From: Rotaria macrura
Lineage: Eukaryota > Rotifera > Eurotatoria > Philodinida > Philodinidae
Assembly: GCA_900239685.1 (NCBI GenBank)
Contig: OENT01000015.1
Span: 248,001-312,000 of the forward strand
Length of the DNA: 64,000 bases
Reading direction: 5' to 3'
Position 1 is the stretch's first letter. Each line of letters begins with the position of its first letter. Shown here one piece after another: positions 52,301-64,000 of this stretch. The notes under the pieces were generated by a model that had not been told where the DNA came from, made no database searches, and was given only the letters and a program-made list of their open reading frames with translations. The translations under genes were made by a program, and so were the position numbers.

Positions 52301-53378
52301 CTCGTCGAAGTATTTTAATCAATGCTGATACATAATTTTATATTCAACATATTTCATTTCATAAATTTTACATAAAATAATGCTATTTGAAGACGGATAA
52401 TCATATTTTTATTTGAAGTACATAACTGCCGAATTACTTTTAAGACTCACTAATTATGATGCATGGTTCACATATTATACTTAGAAGTCAAAAGAAGACT
52501 ACAGTTGATTAATGGCCAACTGCCATACGTCTTAACATTGTCAGTATTCCATTGATTTAAAGACTCAGCACACCAAATCGCGCTTCGATTTTGTTCAAGT
52601 GAATATGCTAAATTATTGTTTGTAATGCCATATTCAGTGTATGCTCAATAAATTTTTAACAACACATCGCAGTGATATTGTAAAAGATACTTTGAAAAAT
52701 TTTTGGTTACTGTTAACATTCTCCTCAAAGAATCTCTCAAACGACTGAACATTGGAATCTATACTTCGAATCATTATGCATTTGAGGGAAGACTGATTTT
52801 TATGCTAATCTACGAACGTGTAGCAGTATCTGTCTATTGGACTGCACTTGATATATTCAACAACATTTTCACTTAGCAGTAGTATGATCAAATGAAGTTT
52901 TCTGTCCAGTCATGAGAGTCAATTCCAAAAAAACTTACGGATATCTTCAATTATAAGTGTAATAACGATCAAATTAAACTGTTTTATGATTAATGCAGAA
53001 GTTCACTATAACGGTTACCTATGCACACAATTTAATCGAACTATTATTGAGTAACTAAAATTGATAACAATCGATTCTAATACAGTGGCGGACTTAATTA
53101 TTTGAATCTCATCCAATATGATATGCCTTGGCTATTTCCATTAATCAAAAACATAGATTGGTTTAAAAGACAGTCTCTAGACAAATTTCTCTTCAATCGA
53201 TTGAATAATTGAAAATGGCTCAAGAGACTGAGAAGTTCAGAAAAAGATTTAAGAATCTAAAATAATTAATTCTATCTCGATTCGATTGCGAAAAACACGT
53301 TGTTCAACTTACTCAGATAGTCTAGGAAAAAAAATATACATTTCTTGATGAACTGCATATTTTAATTTGTGTGAGAGT

Positions 53379-53408
53379 ATATATACATACGTTTATATGT
53401 ATATATAT
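53379..53408. repeat. Short AT-rich hairpin
   Basis: Arms of about 11-12 bases (TATATATACATA type) flank CGTTTA, forming a near-perfect palindrome. Probably a cruciform-prone microsatellite rather than a functional element. Confidence 0.6.
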
Positions 53409-56400
53409 TATGCGAGTCATCTTCATGAAAATAACAAAAGTGCGGATAGGTCATTCCGACAAAAGGTTTTTTCTTAATCAAATGACAGTTGAAGATTTGT
53501 TTTTGAGTGACGAATAAAATTAAAGATTAGAGAAGTCAAGATTAAGTTTTTTCTACATTGGAATTCAATACTGAAGAATGCATTAGCTTGAAGCATTTGT
53601 CATCATTATTATAAGACAACCATTTCTTAAACTTGAAAGGTATTAAGAAATACAAATTTATTGACTGGTTCACAGAATTTTGGGGTCGGATTTTCCATTC
53701 ATCATTAAAATTAACTTATCTACTTTTAAGAATAATTTTATAAATGAGACGAAGTCATTTGATTTGACCTGAAAGTTTCATGGTCCAAAATTATTGCAAC
53801 TCTTATTATTTAGTGCCGGCCGATGTTGTCATTTACAGTTTATTGTTCTTGTGTATTCAGATTATTTCTTACGAAAACCTGCACGTATTGTTTCCGCGGA
53901 TTTCTCTCCAATCTTACTTTATCTATTTCAAGAAAAGAAATCACTGATGCAAAAGATTCATTGTTAGTTTTTCAAAGCAAGTCATATACTTGCATATATT
54001 CATAAAGCATCCAATTATTGAAGAAATAATTATTTCTGAGTACTAGTGGCATCTTATTAGAATTAGCATTATCTTTACATAATCCTCATCTGAAAACTTT
54101 TCCATAGTATTCTGCTAAAAAAAATTGTTGGAATTAGCCAAAGATCTCTATAGTTGAACACTCCAAAAAATTAATATCAGTCAGCGTCATTTTTTATGAC
54201 GATCTTAAGAAAAACAAAAGATTGGGTCTTCTTGTGTAAAATACTAATCTGGCACTCTTATTATAGCAGCAAATAGAGAGCAGAGGATATCACATTTCGT
54301 CTATGAACTGTTCACCAGATTTTCGACAACAGTGAGTTTATAATCGCTTGTTCATGAAATTTTCAATCAAATCAAATAGACTTGTTTATTAACAACTAAT
54401 CACTAATTATCATGAATTTTGTGTTTTATAGCACAGAAACAATCATTCGATATTCTATAGACGTCTAATCTTTTCTATGAATATGAATAGTTCCTTTAAC
54501 TATGGCTGAATCGTCGATATTCGGTACGAGTGTCAATCGTAGATACTGTTGACAGCATCTTTTAGTAAGAAGTCATTTTTAGATGGAGAAAACTAGTCAA
54601 AATTAACTGACAGTTGTGTTACGCCATGGATGGAATCTTCAATCAATACTAAACTCGTCGTTGCTAAATCCAAAGCATCTAACTGTCATTAAATGCAAAA
54701 AGTAGTTCGTGATACAGAATGGAGCTGATTTTCCAACAGTTTGCTCATGACCTAACTCAATACATCATATATAGATATTGTATCGAACCTGCTTCATCAA
54801 TAACTAAAGGATGATTCGTTGAAAGTTTCACTCTATTTCTTGTTGAGGATACTACTAATGTAATGAGTTCGAATAAAAAACTATAATACATGACAAACAC
54901 AATGGAAATAATAATACATTCATGAATAATCGTATTAGGCAGTTTTATTACTAAAGCGCCTTATGAAAAGTTCGAAAAAGTTTTTCATCTTGTGATAATC
55001 ACATCACAAAGTTTGCATAAGAGTTATGCATCGTGTCCCCACATCAACCTCATGTCATTATTTTCATAGTTCCTTGAGGACTCCATTGATGAAAAGACAA
55101 TACAAATAGAACTATGAATGAGTCGGACTTTCCAAATACCGTAAATTTCCATTAGCTAATTATTGTATTTAGACAGACATGTACTGATCAATAAATTTAT
55201 TGCAATTGTCTTCTTTTATTTCAACATATTCATGAACGTATTAACAAAGGATGACGCAGTATCTATAATATGAATTCTTTAGATTTCATTGTTCAATCAA
55301 AAAGAAACTAGCTAGATATTCTATAGCTCCAAATCCGGAGACTTACACGATTTTTATCATTCTAATAATTTTACATGAAGACACAACAGAAAACTAATAT
55401 TAAGCATTCATCTTCGTTTACAAACACGAACCAAACTTCAGTGATAGGTAGCTTTTACTCTTTCGAAATGATGTCTTAATTCAGTATTGGTCATACTAAG
55501 ATGAATGTTCAGTGGCAATATTAAGACAAACAGATAATTTTCAGCCGCTGTCTTTAGGGTGTCTAGATTTAGAGTAAAGCCGTTTTGAATGATCAATTGA
55601 TGTGGGATAAAATGGCTACCAGTCACATATTACTAAATCGCTGATGTGCTACTTTTCAGTATTATTTTCGACTGTTATCTATTGGTAGAATCATTGTTCA
55701 ATATAGTAACTAAAACGGTACAATTCTTTCTCAGACTTTATTAATCAGCAGTGCAAGATATAGTAATTGTTATTTGGAACCATAGTGTATTTCACAAGTC
55801 AAGTGTGTTCGTAATTCAATTTGGTTTCATGTAAGAAACGACTCTCTTATTATGTGCAAAGTAATTTAAAGAACCAAACATCGAAATTGTATGCTATTCA
55901 CGTATTTCTGAATTAAATGAACAATGGCATTTATGTAGAATCAGTACATGTGGGATTAACGCAAAGAAATCCTGTTCGTTTTGAAGAAACAAGAGAAAGA
56001 TTTACTTCATTTGAATGCGTACAGATATATTATGCTATCGTTGGTAGTACGGTACCGTATACTTGATCGTCAGGCGTTGTTTTCTTCGGTGTGATTCAGC
56101 ATAGTTTTGATGACTCTATTGAGCAATTTGGTATTTATGCTAATTATTATCTATTGTGTTGAAACATGAAGAAAATGTTCCAAAATGGGGAGTGTCAGTA
56201 TTCGGCATACATAAATAAATATGAAATAAAACAATTAATCCGAAATCGCAATGAAATTCAAGTCCTACTCGTGTGATTCAAATAATCTTTGTATTCAAGA
56301 AAATTTAGTTACATATGAGTGATTTTCAAACAGCTTGGACGCATATTTGAGATAGATTGTATAAATATTATATGAATGAACAAACAGAAAATGACCTTAC

Positions 56401-57392
56401 TGTAATGTCTGTCAATCGAACAATGAAGATCACACCCGACTGGGACCATTATCAATTGATAAAAATTCGTCCCTAACTAAGTTAGAGTGAAACATTTATG
56501 ACATTAATTTATTAAATTCGTAAGCATCTGAGAACATGTTTTCATTTTAAAAAATATATGAGCAATAAAAGAAAAGAATATAACATGAAAGGATCATTGC
56601 TTAACCCTCGCAATTGAGTTGTCACTTTGGAGCATAGTTTTAAGCTCAAACTTTGAGTGACGGATGGGCTTTGTGAGAAACGCTTATAATAAAATCTTCA
56701 GCCTCATAGACCTTACACTAAACTAGACTTATGGTTTGTTTTGTAGCTTCCACGAGAATTTTTATAACTTCCTCATTATGACAGCTATCGAGGTCGGATC
56801 GGTCTTATATTAAAGATAGCCTTCAGACGCAACTTTGCATGGGATAGAATTTGAAAATCGTTTTCTGTTAATTTTTTATAAGTATTTTATTCCGTATGGC
56901 TGCAAGTTAGGTATAAAAAAAGCACTAAATCGGACTTTTCTTAGTCCAGGAATCAAATATCAAAAATCCAGTCGCTGGACATGTAGCTCTAGCCGAGACC
57001 TTTAAAATTAAAAAAAAACATCGGAGGAAGCAAGAACCGAACGGAAATTATAGCAATTTTCCTGCTTCAAACCCATGTTTTGAGAAAGGCACTGAAGAAG
57101 TTTTAGAAGTGAATTTTTCATACAAGCGTTTAAAAGCTAATTTTTAAATGGAATAGTTCTAGCATATTGCATTAGAATTCGTTTTTCGGTGTCAATAAAT
57201 TCATATTTTGTTGGTTTGAAGAAAACACGCCTAAATCAACCACGAAAAATGTCCTCAAAATTCCAAAGTATCCAAAAATATGATATTAGGGGCGAAGGTA
57301 TTTCTCCCATAAATCTGTCAAAGCTTAACCGTTTTTCAAAAGACTGAAAACTCAAGTTTAGCTTCTTTTTAGGAAAATTAGATTTTCTGAGG

Positions 57393-57406
57393 GTGGGGGG
57401 GGGGCT
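57393..57406. repeat. G homopolymer run
   Basis: A stretch of nearly uninterrupted G in otherwise AT-rich DNA (GGGTGGGGGGGGGG). It is non-coding, with no obvious role. Confidence 0.8.
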
Positions 57407-58257
57407 TAATCCCATGATTTACTTTTACATATTGTCCACATTTAATATCAAGTTCCATAGTGTTAAAATTACCATTACTATAGTCTTGAAGGTGGAAAAA
57501 GCATCGAATTAATCTGTTCACTAATTCATTTTTTCTTTTGTGGATATTGAAAAGTGATTCTTTTGCATGGTTATGTTGAGATTCGTGCTCATGACGCAAA
57601 CATTAAATGAAACTAAGAATGTGTTTCGGAATACAGATTCCGTTCTTTTACTGAATACTTCAACATGATTATCAGTTAGTACGTTGAAAACATTCAATAA
57701 TATGTAGACCTTACAATATTAATTCACTTTCGAGATGGCACAGATGCAACATTTATAAATTCATCTAGCAATAAAGCCGATAGATTCGATATAACGTAAC
57801 TAACGTTAGTTAACGGCAATTTAGTATGGACTAATTAGGAATCGAGATATTTCGTGAAATTCTCCATTGAACGAAGTAATCACGGAAGGATACGGTCTCA
57901 GTCCAGAGTCTCCCTCACAATGTCAAGATTTTTAGTACCGATTGCATCGTGTCTGTTGGATGATCGCACAAGAAAATGAAACAAAAATAAAATATCAGGA
58001 AGAGATGCTTCTAAAGTGTGCCATGCGGATATATACATATTTTGAATAACCGCATTACATCAATAAAGAGGATTCGATAACAAATATAGATTTAAACAAA
58101 CGAACACACAAACTCGAGCAGACAATCAAACAGTTAGATAGCTGAAGAAAGAAATTATCTAACAAGATGTCAAATATATTTGACAACTAGTGATAGATAT
58201 TCCATATTGATACAACAAGATAATGTAGAAGATTTCTGTGGCTTCTAATTAATAAAA

Positions 58258-58425
58258 TGGTGACCGAGTTCTAGCATCTCCGAATGTTGGTCGACACTCA
58301 CCAATAAATGTGACAATGTTGAATAATCTGCAGATAACAATCAAACTTAAGGGATGGTAATCGGTAATCAAAGATTCTCTTGAAGGGTCAACTTGTCGTC
58401 TCTGTCATCGGAGGTGATGTTGCAA
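58258..58425 (-). pseudogene. Fragment of a third GPCR copy (N terminus and TM1)
   Basis: On the minus strand, ESLITDYHPLSLIVICRLFN, followed by IVTFIGECRPTFGDARTR, aligns without gaps over about 40 residues to copy 2, ESLIVAYYAFTLVLIGTLLN followed by IITFSILCRSTFRNTKAR. The preceding N terminus (NITSDD, like NITSET of copy 2) is in another reading frame, so a frameshift separates them. No TM2 or later segments are recognisable to the left, so the copy is truncated as well as shifted. It lies on the same strand as the two intact receptors and its start is about 9.1 kb from that of copy 2. Confidence 0.7.
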
Positions 58426-59369
58426 ATAGAGATCGATATTCAAAACAATATTGTATTATTTTAGAATTCGCTGCTTTACACGAGTACGATGATGTCCACA
58501 GAGAAATATATGCGAGAAAACAATCCGACCAGTGTTTTCTTTGATCACTTACATCCTTTTTACATAAGAAGAAACTGAATTTGTTTTGTTAGAATTCCAT
58601 ATGGTTTCATGATGTGTCTAATGAAAATTTCGTTTTCTTCGAATGATAGCATGGATAGGACAAGTCATTTTATTTTCATTCTAATAATTATGAGTATCTT
58701 AAATGAATTGTTCTAGAAATTTTAGCGATAAAACAACCATAGTTTTGATCAATTATTCCATTGTTGAATGTCAACTTGAGACCAATATCAGTGAGACAGA
58801 TGACGATCCGCGTAGAGATTTCGATGTATCCTGCGGCTTCTGAAAGTATTTGTACTTACTTGTGATTTGTATTTCTCTCTGATTGAAAATGTTATTGCTA
58901 ATTTGCGAATATCAAGAAATACTGTTTTTACATTGACGGTATAGAAGCAATTAAGAGCCATTTTTTCTTTTTCAGGTGGAGATGAATTTATTTTAATCAA
59001 GCTTCTTTAGCTTTAGAAATTATTTGTTGATGTGGGGATAAATATGTGAAAATCACGATTCTATTCATGCATTACAATGGAGAATAACTTTATTAATTCG
59101 ATCTATCTTACAAATCGACAACAAGTTTCTTATGTCTAACTTGTTTTTTTTTCGGCAGTTTGTATAAGAATCTTCGGAAAATCAAAAAGCAGGAAACCTG
59201 TTAAAAGGAATATTTTAACAGATTTCAGAATATCTGAGTTGGCTGTAACAATTTTGAAGAAATTTTCCTCGTACAATTAAACTTCGAAGTGCATGATTCT
59301 CTACTATTGAATTTCCAGTCCTATTTTTATCTTGAGTAATAAATGATGTAGGGTTGACTATGAATCAAA

Positions 59370-60325
59370 AACTAACGGGTACTCTACAATGAATGACCCA
59401 CTTTTATTTTCTGTTTTTGAAGCAATTAGACTCTTTTTCAAATTAGCTATCCAACTCATTCGATAGAGACTTCATTGTTATTCAAAATTATCGACTTGAT
59501 TTTTCAAACAGATTTTGCTTGTTAACGCAAAGTTCAAAACATTAACACCTACTGAATTTTCCAATTGCGAAACTCGATTCTCTATTGATATCTATCTATT
59601 TATGCTAGTCGGTACTGATCAAAATCGATGTTTAAAGTGAAGCATTTTACATCAATTGATACAGAATTTCGTTTTCTATATTTCTTCAGCCTTTTGCAAG
59701 GAACTCGTATTCTCGTTTTGAGTGGAAAAAGGTAGTGAACCAACTTCTCGTGCAATTTTTGAAAGTATGTTTTTAAAAAGTATATTTTTTAATACCAAAC
59801 AGGATCACTGGAATAGTAATTTTTTAACGTCACATAGAGAATCTCACTTTGAATATAATAGCGTAAAGGTTACATTGAATAAATGAAACGTTCAGACTCT
59901 CTCTAATACAGCAAAAACGGCAGCATAGGTCTGTACGACAACTTTGTTTATCCAGTGTTCTCCTATTTTCTAATTCAGACCTCTTTCTTCCCAAATATTC
60001 ACTCTGAAATTTCGATCAATGCATCAAAATGCATAGAATTTGACGTAGAATCTTTTACACATTTCTGAAATATAAGTGGAACCGTCGTCAAAAGTCTGTT
60101 ATCGCTTTTTCTGTTTTTTATCTTCGCAGTGAAACGATTGAGTATTTGTTAGTGTTTTGAATTGTGGCGTCAACAAGGATAATCTATTTGAAAAATGTAG
60201 TCGACTGTTTTGAAGAACAATGAATTCTCTATCGAATGAGTTGAATAGCTAATTTAAAAAGAATTCGAATCGCTTCAAAAACAGAAAGCAAAAGGGGCTC
60301 ATTTATTGTGATGTAACCGTTAGTT
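59370..60325. repeat. Imperfect inverted repeat, arms about 204 bp, spacer about 550 bp
   Basis: The left arm (59370-59573, plus) matches the reverse complement of the right arm (60122-60325). Core similarity is high: AAATTAGCTATCCAACTC in the left arm against AAATTAGCTATTCAACTC in the right, followed by ATTCGATAGAGA and TTCATTGTT in both, and both arms begin at AACTAACGG. Weaker similarity may extend inward to about 59680 and 60000. Both arms can be read as related protein-like fragments (FEAIRLFFKLAIQLIR and FEAIRILFKLAIQLIR, each followed by a stop). It is either an inverted duplication of a decayed coding segment or a foldback element. No target-site duplication was recognised. Confidence 0.65.
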
Positions 60326-61746
60326 CTCGGGAAAGTTGCCCAGATTTTGATTCATTATGCTCTATTTTTCTATTCTTAAATAGATTACAATGAATCTCTT
60401 TTATGTGAAGCATCTATCATATGATGATTGTCATGATGAAGTGAAAGTTTAATCTTCTAAATTTTACTAAGAAAATGATACACTGTTTGATGAGCAGATA
60501 TTTTTCAATTACATTTCATATCGTTTGTGTTTAGATAATGTCTCTCTTTGCTATTGTATCATTATTAACTTAGACTTGAATGAAAGTACAGCAGAAGAAA
60601 AATAGCTTAACGAATATAATCCCCCGAATATATGTCTCAATGTTGATGAAAATGGCTCGTTTATGGATATATTCATGAAATGAAATATCCGTTTCGAATT
60701 AGTGTTTTGCACATACTAATAACGGAGAAAAAAATACTTTATTACGTATCAAAAATTTGGTTCGGGTACGTAATCTTCGATCAGTTGCAGATATTTCAAT
60801 TATACTGTGTTTATATGGAAATCAAATTCTAGCTACTTTGACAATTATGGTAATTAACTGTAAAGACGATAGAAAAGTTTGATTCTCAGGCCTTTATTTA
60901 TTTTTTCTATGACAAAGCTCTAGTATGCTTTTCTCCATCATCATATTGTCCTTCCCTTGTCGAGTGCATTAAATGAGACCGAGATAACTCGATAGAAAAA
61001 CTATTTTCTCGTTTTAGCATAGCCTAATAAATGAAAATTTTAATTCTTTCTTTGAAAAATATCCTCTCAACTGTGAAGAGACATTGTCATTAATATATTG
61101 ATGACTATTCATAGAATTCATACATAGAGTAACTAATTGTCAACGGAGAGACACAATTCTTTTGTGTACACAAACTTAGAAAAAGTAAGGAAAATATAAT
61201 TTGAATAATCGAACTTTATTTCTACGTTTGAAAATATTTTCTTTGCTGACTATTCTAGTAAGGTAATTTGCTCACTTGGTAATGAATAACAACGTGTAAC
61301 TTTGAAAAACAAAACTTGGTAAATGCAATATTAACTTTGTGTTCTCATCATAACCAAACTGTGGAGGAGACATTGAATTTCTCCTCATACTCATCCATCT
61401 GATCTACGAATGTTTCGAAAAGGTTTTCTGGTTTTACGTTTGTTAAAAAAATGATTTCCGACCAATACTTGTTTTATAAACTTACTATCATATAAGTGTG
61501 AACATGAATGTTCATTCACTTTAAACATGCGTAATCACTCGTTTCGTCAAATCTACATGGAAAAAAATATTTGCACAACAAAATCATTAAAAACAAAGAT
61601 TCTTGTCGATTTTCAATTTGTATTTAACCATTTTAAATTATGGTTTCAAATATATTCTTAAAAAGTAGAACACTTCAATATCTAGTTGAAAATCGATTCT
61701 ACTTTTGAAATAAATTGTCTGAATGTTGCCATAGCTCAATTTTCTG

Positions 61747-61765
61747 CATATATATATATATATAA
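61747..61765. repeat. (TA)n microsatellite
   Basis: Run of about nine TA units. Confidence 0.85.
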
Positions 61766-62517
61766 TAGCCATATTAATTCAAAACTACATGAAATTCAAT
61801 ATCTGTTTTTTATTTGAATAACCAACATAAAATGTTTTCATCTTAGATGCAGTCATAGAGATTAAATATACAAATATATGGGAACAAAAATAATTGTTCA
61901 TTTGAATTGTACGAAGTAATACATCTTTAAATGATATATTCAAATAATCCAGGTTTTACTTGCTTCGATAGCTCCGCTTGTGTCATTGTGATATTTCGTT
62001 TTGAAAATGGTTAAGTAGTCTATTATAAGACAATATAGAAATTCTTTAATCAAACAAAGTATTACGAACAAAAATGACAGTATTCATTCATGAGTCCTTG
62101 TAATTAATACAAATACTAGTGGCGAACTTTACATTTCAAGAAACTTTTGGTATTCTATCTTGCATTATGTATAATTCCACACATTTCTCGACGATCATTA
62201 TCCGATGCTAAAGCTTATTCTTTAACGATGAATGTTTTTATTGCCTGATGACATATGTCAGCTACGTACATATGTTATTAGTTTTTATTTACTAACATTT
62301 CTCTGAAGACGATAAAAAATTTTGAAACCTCAATTCTCAAATAGAAGAAGAGATGCGTATACATCAATTATCAAATTTCGTAATATTTGTTTGGAATGAT
62401 GAAATCTATTTTCAAAAACGAAAAGCAAACTATAACAATAGTAATTTGTACAAATAACAACACCAAAAGAAAAAAAGAAAACTGTTCTTTTTGTTTCTGT
62501 TGAATCAACATAATTCT

Positions 62518-63119
62518 TCACTGGCACATATTAACTGTAACCGACCCATTTGACAATAATGAACCAGACAATGTCCGCTGATTCATCTTCTCATTATGCC
62601 TGTTCAATGTTAACTTTCGATGATGTCGTCTAGTTGGTATCAATGATAAATTATTCATTAAGGTTATTAATAAAAACCATCGGAAACGAAAACATTTTCG
62701 TCTATGTTGTTCAATCATTTGTTTTTCATCAATTAATAAAAAATGTTTTTGTCGTCGTCGTTTATCAAGTATATTCATATAAATAATTTGTGTAAATGTT
62801 ATTAAAATCGGATGTGTATGCATGGCTTCTATGTACAGATACGATGTATATGCCGTATAGCCATTGTCGATTCTTTCTAAACTTCTTCCGAATATACTAT
62901 AGTCAAGTCTTGGCATGTAGAATACAATAGCTATTCCTGATTTGAGTAAACGTGAAACGCATGATACAATGCCAAGAAAACAATCAAAGAAAAAATTAAA
63001 ATAAACGAATAGAAAATATGCATGACGATTTTCTAATGTAAATACATAAGATTCATCATGATCTTCATCATCAGTAGTTGATATTGATGAACCAGTTGAA
63101 TCACAATAAATTGCTTGAT
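62518..63119 (-). CDS. STRA6-like retinol receptor, last exon of a gene that runs off the right edge
   Basis: STRA6 is the multipass membrane receptor that takes up retinol from retinol-binding protein; related proteins occur in invertebrates. One 602-bp exon is visible, from a CAACGTAG acceptor (phase 1) to TGA, coding for about 200 C-terminal residues. After an acidic linker (STTDDEDHDES) come FTLENRHAYFLFVYFNFFFD, a hydrophobic GIVSCVSRLLKSGIAIVFYM, and then RLDYSIFGRSLERIDNGYTA and YLYIEAMHTHPILITFTQII. The combination of xRLDxS, the D-x-G-Y-x-A-Y segment and the EAxHTHPxL motif is what I recall as typical of the STRA6 C-terminal membrane domain. A basic cytoplasmic tail (KRRRQK...RRHHRK) follows. 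The 5' exons are not recognisable between 63120 and 64000, so the gene is partial here. The family call is from memory of motif pattern. Confidence 0.7.
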
Positions 63120-64000
63120 CTACGTTGAGAAAAAAAGAAGATCCGCTAATAATATAATTCCATCGTAAGTATATAAAACAATCGAGTTAGATCCGATGAA
63201 ACATGTTGTGAAAAGGAAAATCTCATGAAGATTTATTTCAATAAAACGATCTCTTTCAAAGCTATATTATTTTCACGTTTAAGAACACTTTATAGGCAGA
63301 AAACTACCATCGCTTCTAGATCTTAATGACTATACACATTGGAGTGAACATTTTAATGTTTAGAACATAGTTCGAATTTTTACTCTGTACTGTACTAATG
63401 GGAAGATATAACGATTTCATGTTATTGAGAGTGAATTATTAAAATCACAATTAATGAAAACTTTCCATGTTTTTCGAACGGCAACAATAGATTTTTCTAA
63501 GTGTTTCAAGTTATCCGATGTGCATGGAAGATCTTTTTTCACTCAATGCTACACAAATTGGACAGATAACATTTACATACTTATGCACTAGCAGTATGCT
63601 CAACAGCATAGACACACTAAAATGTTGCGTGCCATACTGGTAATTGACACACAAGAGAGACGATGGATATATAGATATATTTATATTTACATACTAAACA
63701 TTAATTCATTTAGAGTTTAATCCTAAAATCTCATTTTCTTTTTCGCATACATTACACCATTGACCACTGCAATGATTGGAAAGAAGAAGTCGAATAGAAT
63801 TCATATCATTACATATTTCATGTCAACAATCGAATAGATAGAATGGTTCATAGAATGATAAACATTTTTCGTTTACTCACTGACTTTCACAATTATTTTA
63901 CTGCGATGCGTATTCAAAAAAGTGAATGATGATAGACACAATCGTTTGTCTCTCTTGATTACGATTATCACTTTCGTAATCATACTTCAATACTCAGTAT
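63120..64000 (-). other. Probable intron of the STRA6-like gene
   Basis: Upstream of the acceptor at 63120 I see no coding block on the minus strand to the window edge. Given that the exon begins in phase 1 and encodes only the C-terminal part, this is most likely intron sequence at least 0.9 kb long. Confidence 0.45.

Larger units (their letters stand above)
49323..58257. other. Long gene-poor region
   Basis: Nearly 9 kb without a recognisable gene. Short open frames on both strands (49330-49512, 50055-50246, 50722-50988, 53823-54005 plus; 55438-55626, 57378-57599 minus) show no family motif. A pyrimidine-rich tract lies at 50255-50470, a C-rich run at 50608-50622 and a G-run at 57393-57406. 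A near-perfect short hairpin (TATATACATA / TATGTATATA around a 6-base loop) lies near 53379-53408. The segment 56580-57060 is less AT-rich than its surroundings and may be an old dispersed repeat, but I see no termini. Confidence 0.5.
58426..62517. other. Gene-poor region containing a large inverted repeat
   Basis: No intact gene. The inverted repeat at 59370-60325 is listed separately. A minus-strand open frame at 58788-59000 has no family signature. A TA microsatellite lies at 61747-61765. A lysine- and phenylalanine-rich open frame at 62330-62527 (minus) lies in the 3' flank of the STRA6-like gene and is probably untranslated. Confidence 0.5.

Noticed and set aside
62330-62527. 65-codon minus-strand open frame beside the STRA6-like exon
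   Set aside because: It begins within the last codons of the STRA6-like exon in another frame and runs into the 3' flank; no motif and a low-complexity composition.

Overview
The window is animal nuclear DNA, most likely from a bdelloid rotifer (Rotaria or Adineta type). It is about 70% A+T. Genes are split by GT-AG introns of about 40 bp up to 2.4 kb. It holds two near-identical single-exon rhodopsin-type GPCRs of a kind I associate with bdelloids, and duplicated genes in several stages of decay. The protein families (MORN1, Chibby, sphingosine-1-phosphate phosphatase, spatacsin, STRA6-like) show clearly that it is a metazoan. The rotifer assignment is inference from gene style and composition. 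There is no sign of bacterial, plasmid or organellar sequence.

Layout. 1-6155: no convincing gene. 6156-8290: decayed tandem copy of the MORN1 3' end plus Chibby. 8291-10925 (minus): intact CBY1 and, 108 bp upstream of it, MORN1; the pair looks like a two-gene transcription unit. 12674-16561 (plus): five-exon sphingosine-1-phosphate phosphatase. 20277-22311 (plus): small single-pass membrane protein whose 1.47-kb intron contains a complete five-exon kelch gene on the opposite strand. 25776-35892 (plus): five-exon spatacsin (SPG11). 39749-40723 and 48378-49322 (minus): paralogous GPCRs that share a 201-bp identical tract, with a decayed third copy near 58.3 kb. 46782-47720 (minus): unidentified decayed gene. 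59370-60325: large imperfect inverted repeat. 62518-63119 (minus): last exon of a STRA6-like retinol receptor gene that continues past the right edge.

Together the genes look like ordinary animal cell biology rather than a dedicated pathway: cilium and basal body (MORN1, CBY1), sphingolipid turnover (SGPP), lysosome reformation (SPG11), signalling (GPCRs) and retinoid uptake (STRA6-like). The unusual content lies in genome dynamics: a tandem MORN1-CBY1 duplication whose second copy is dying by point mutation, mosaic GPCR paralogs that look like gene conversion, and a gene nested inside another gene's intron. Most of the rest, about 70% of the window, is AT-rich non-coding DNA with microsatellites and weak relics. 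Exon boundaries were inferred by reading-frame continuity and splice consensus by eye, without transcript data.
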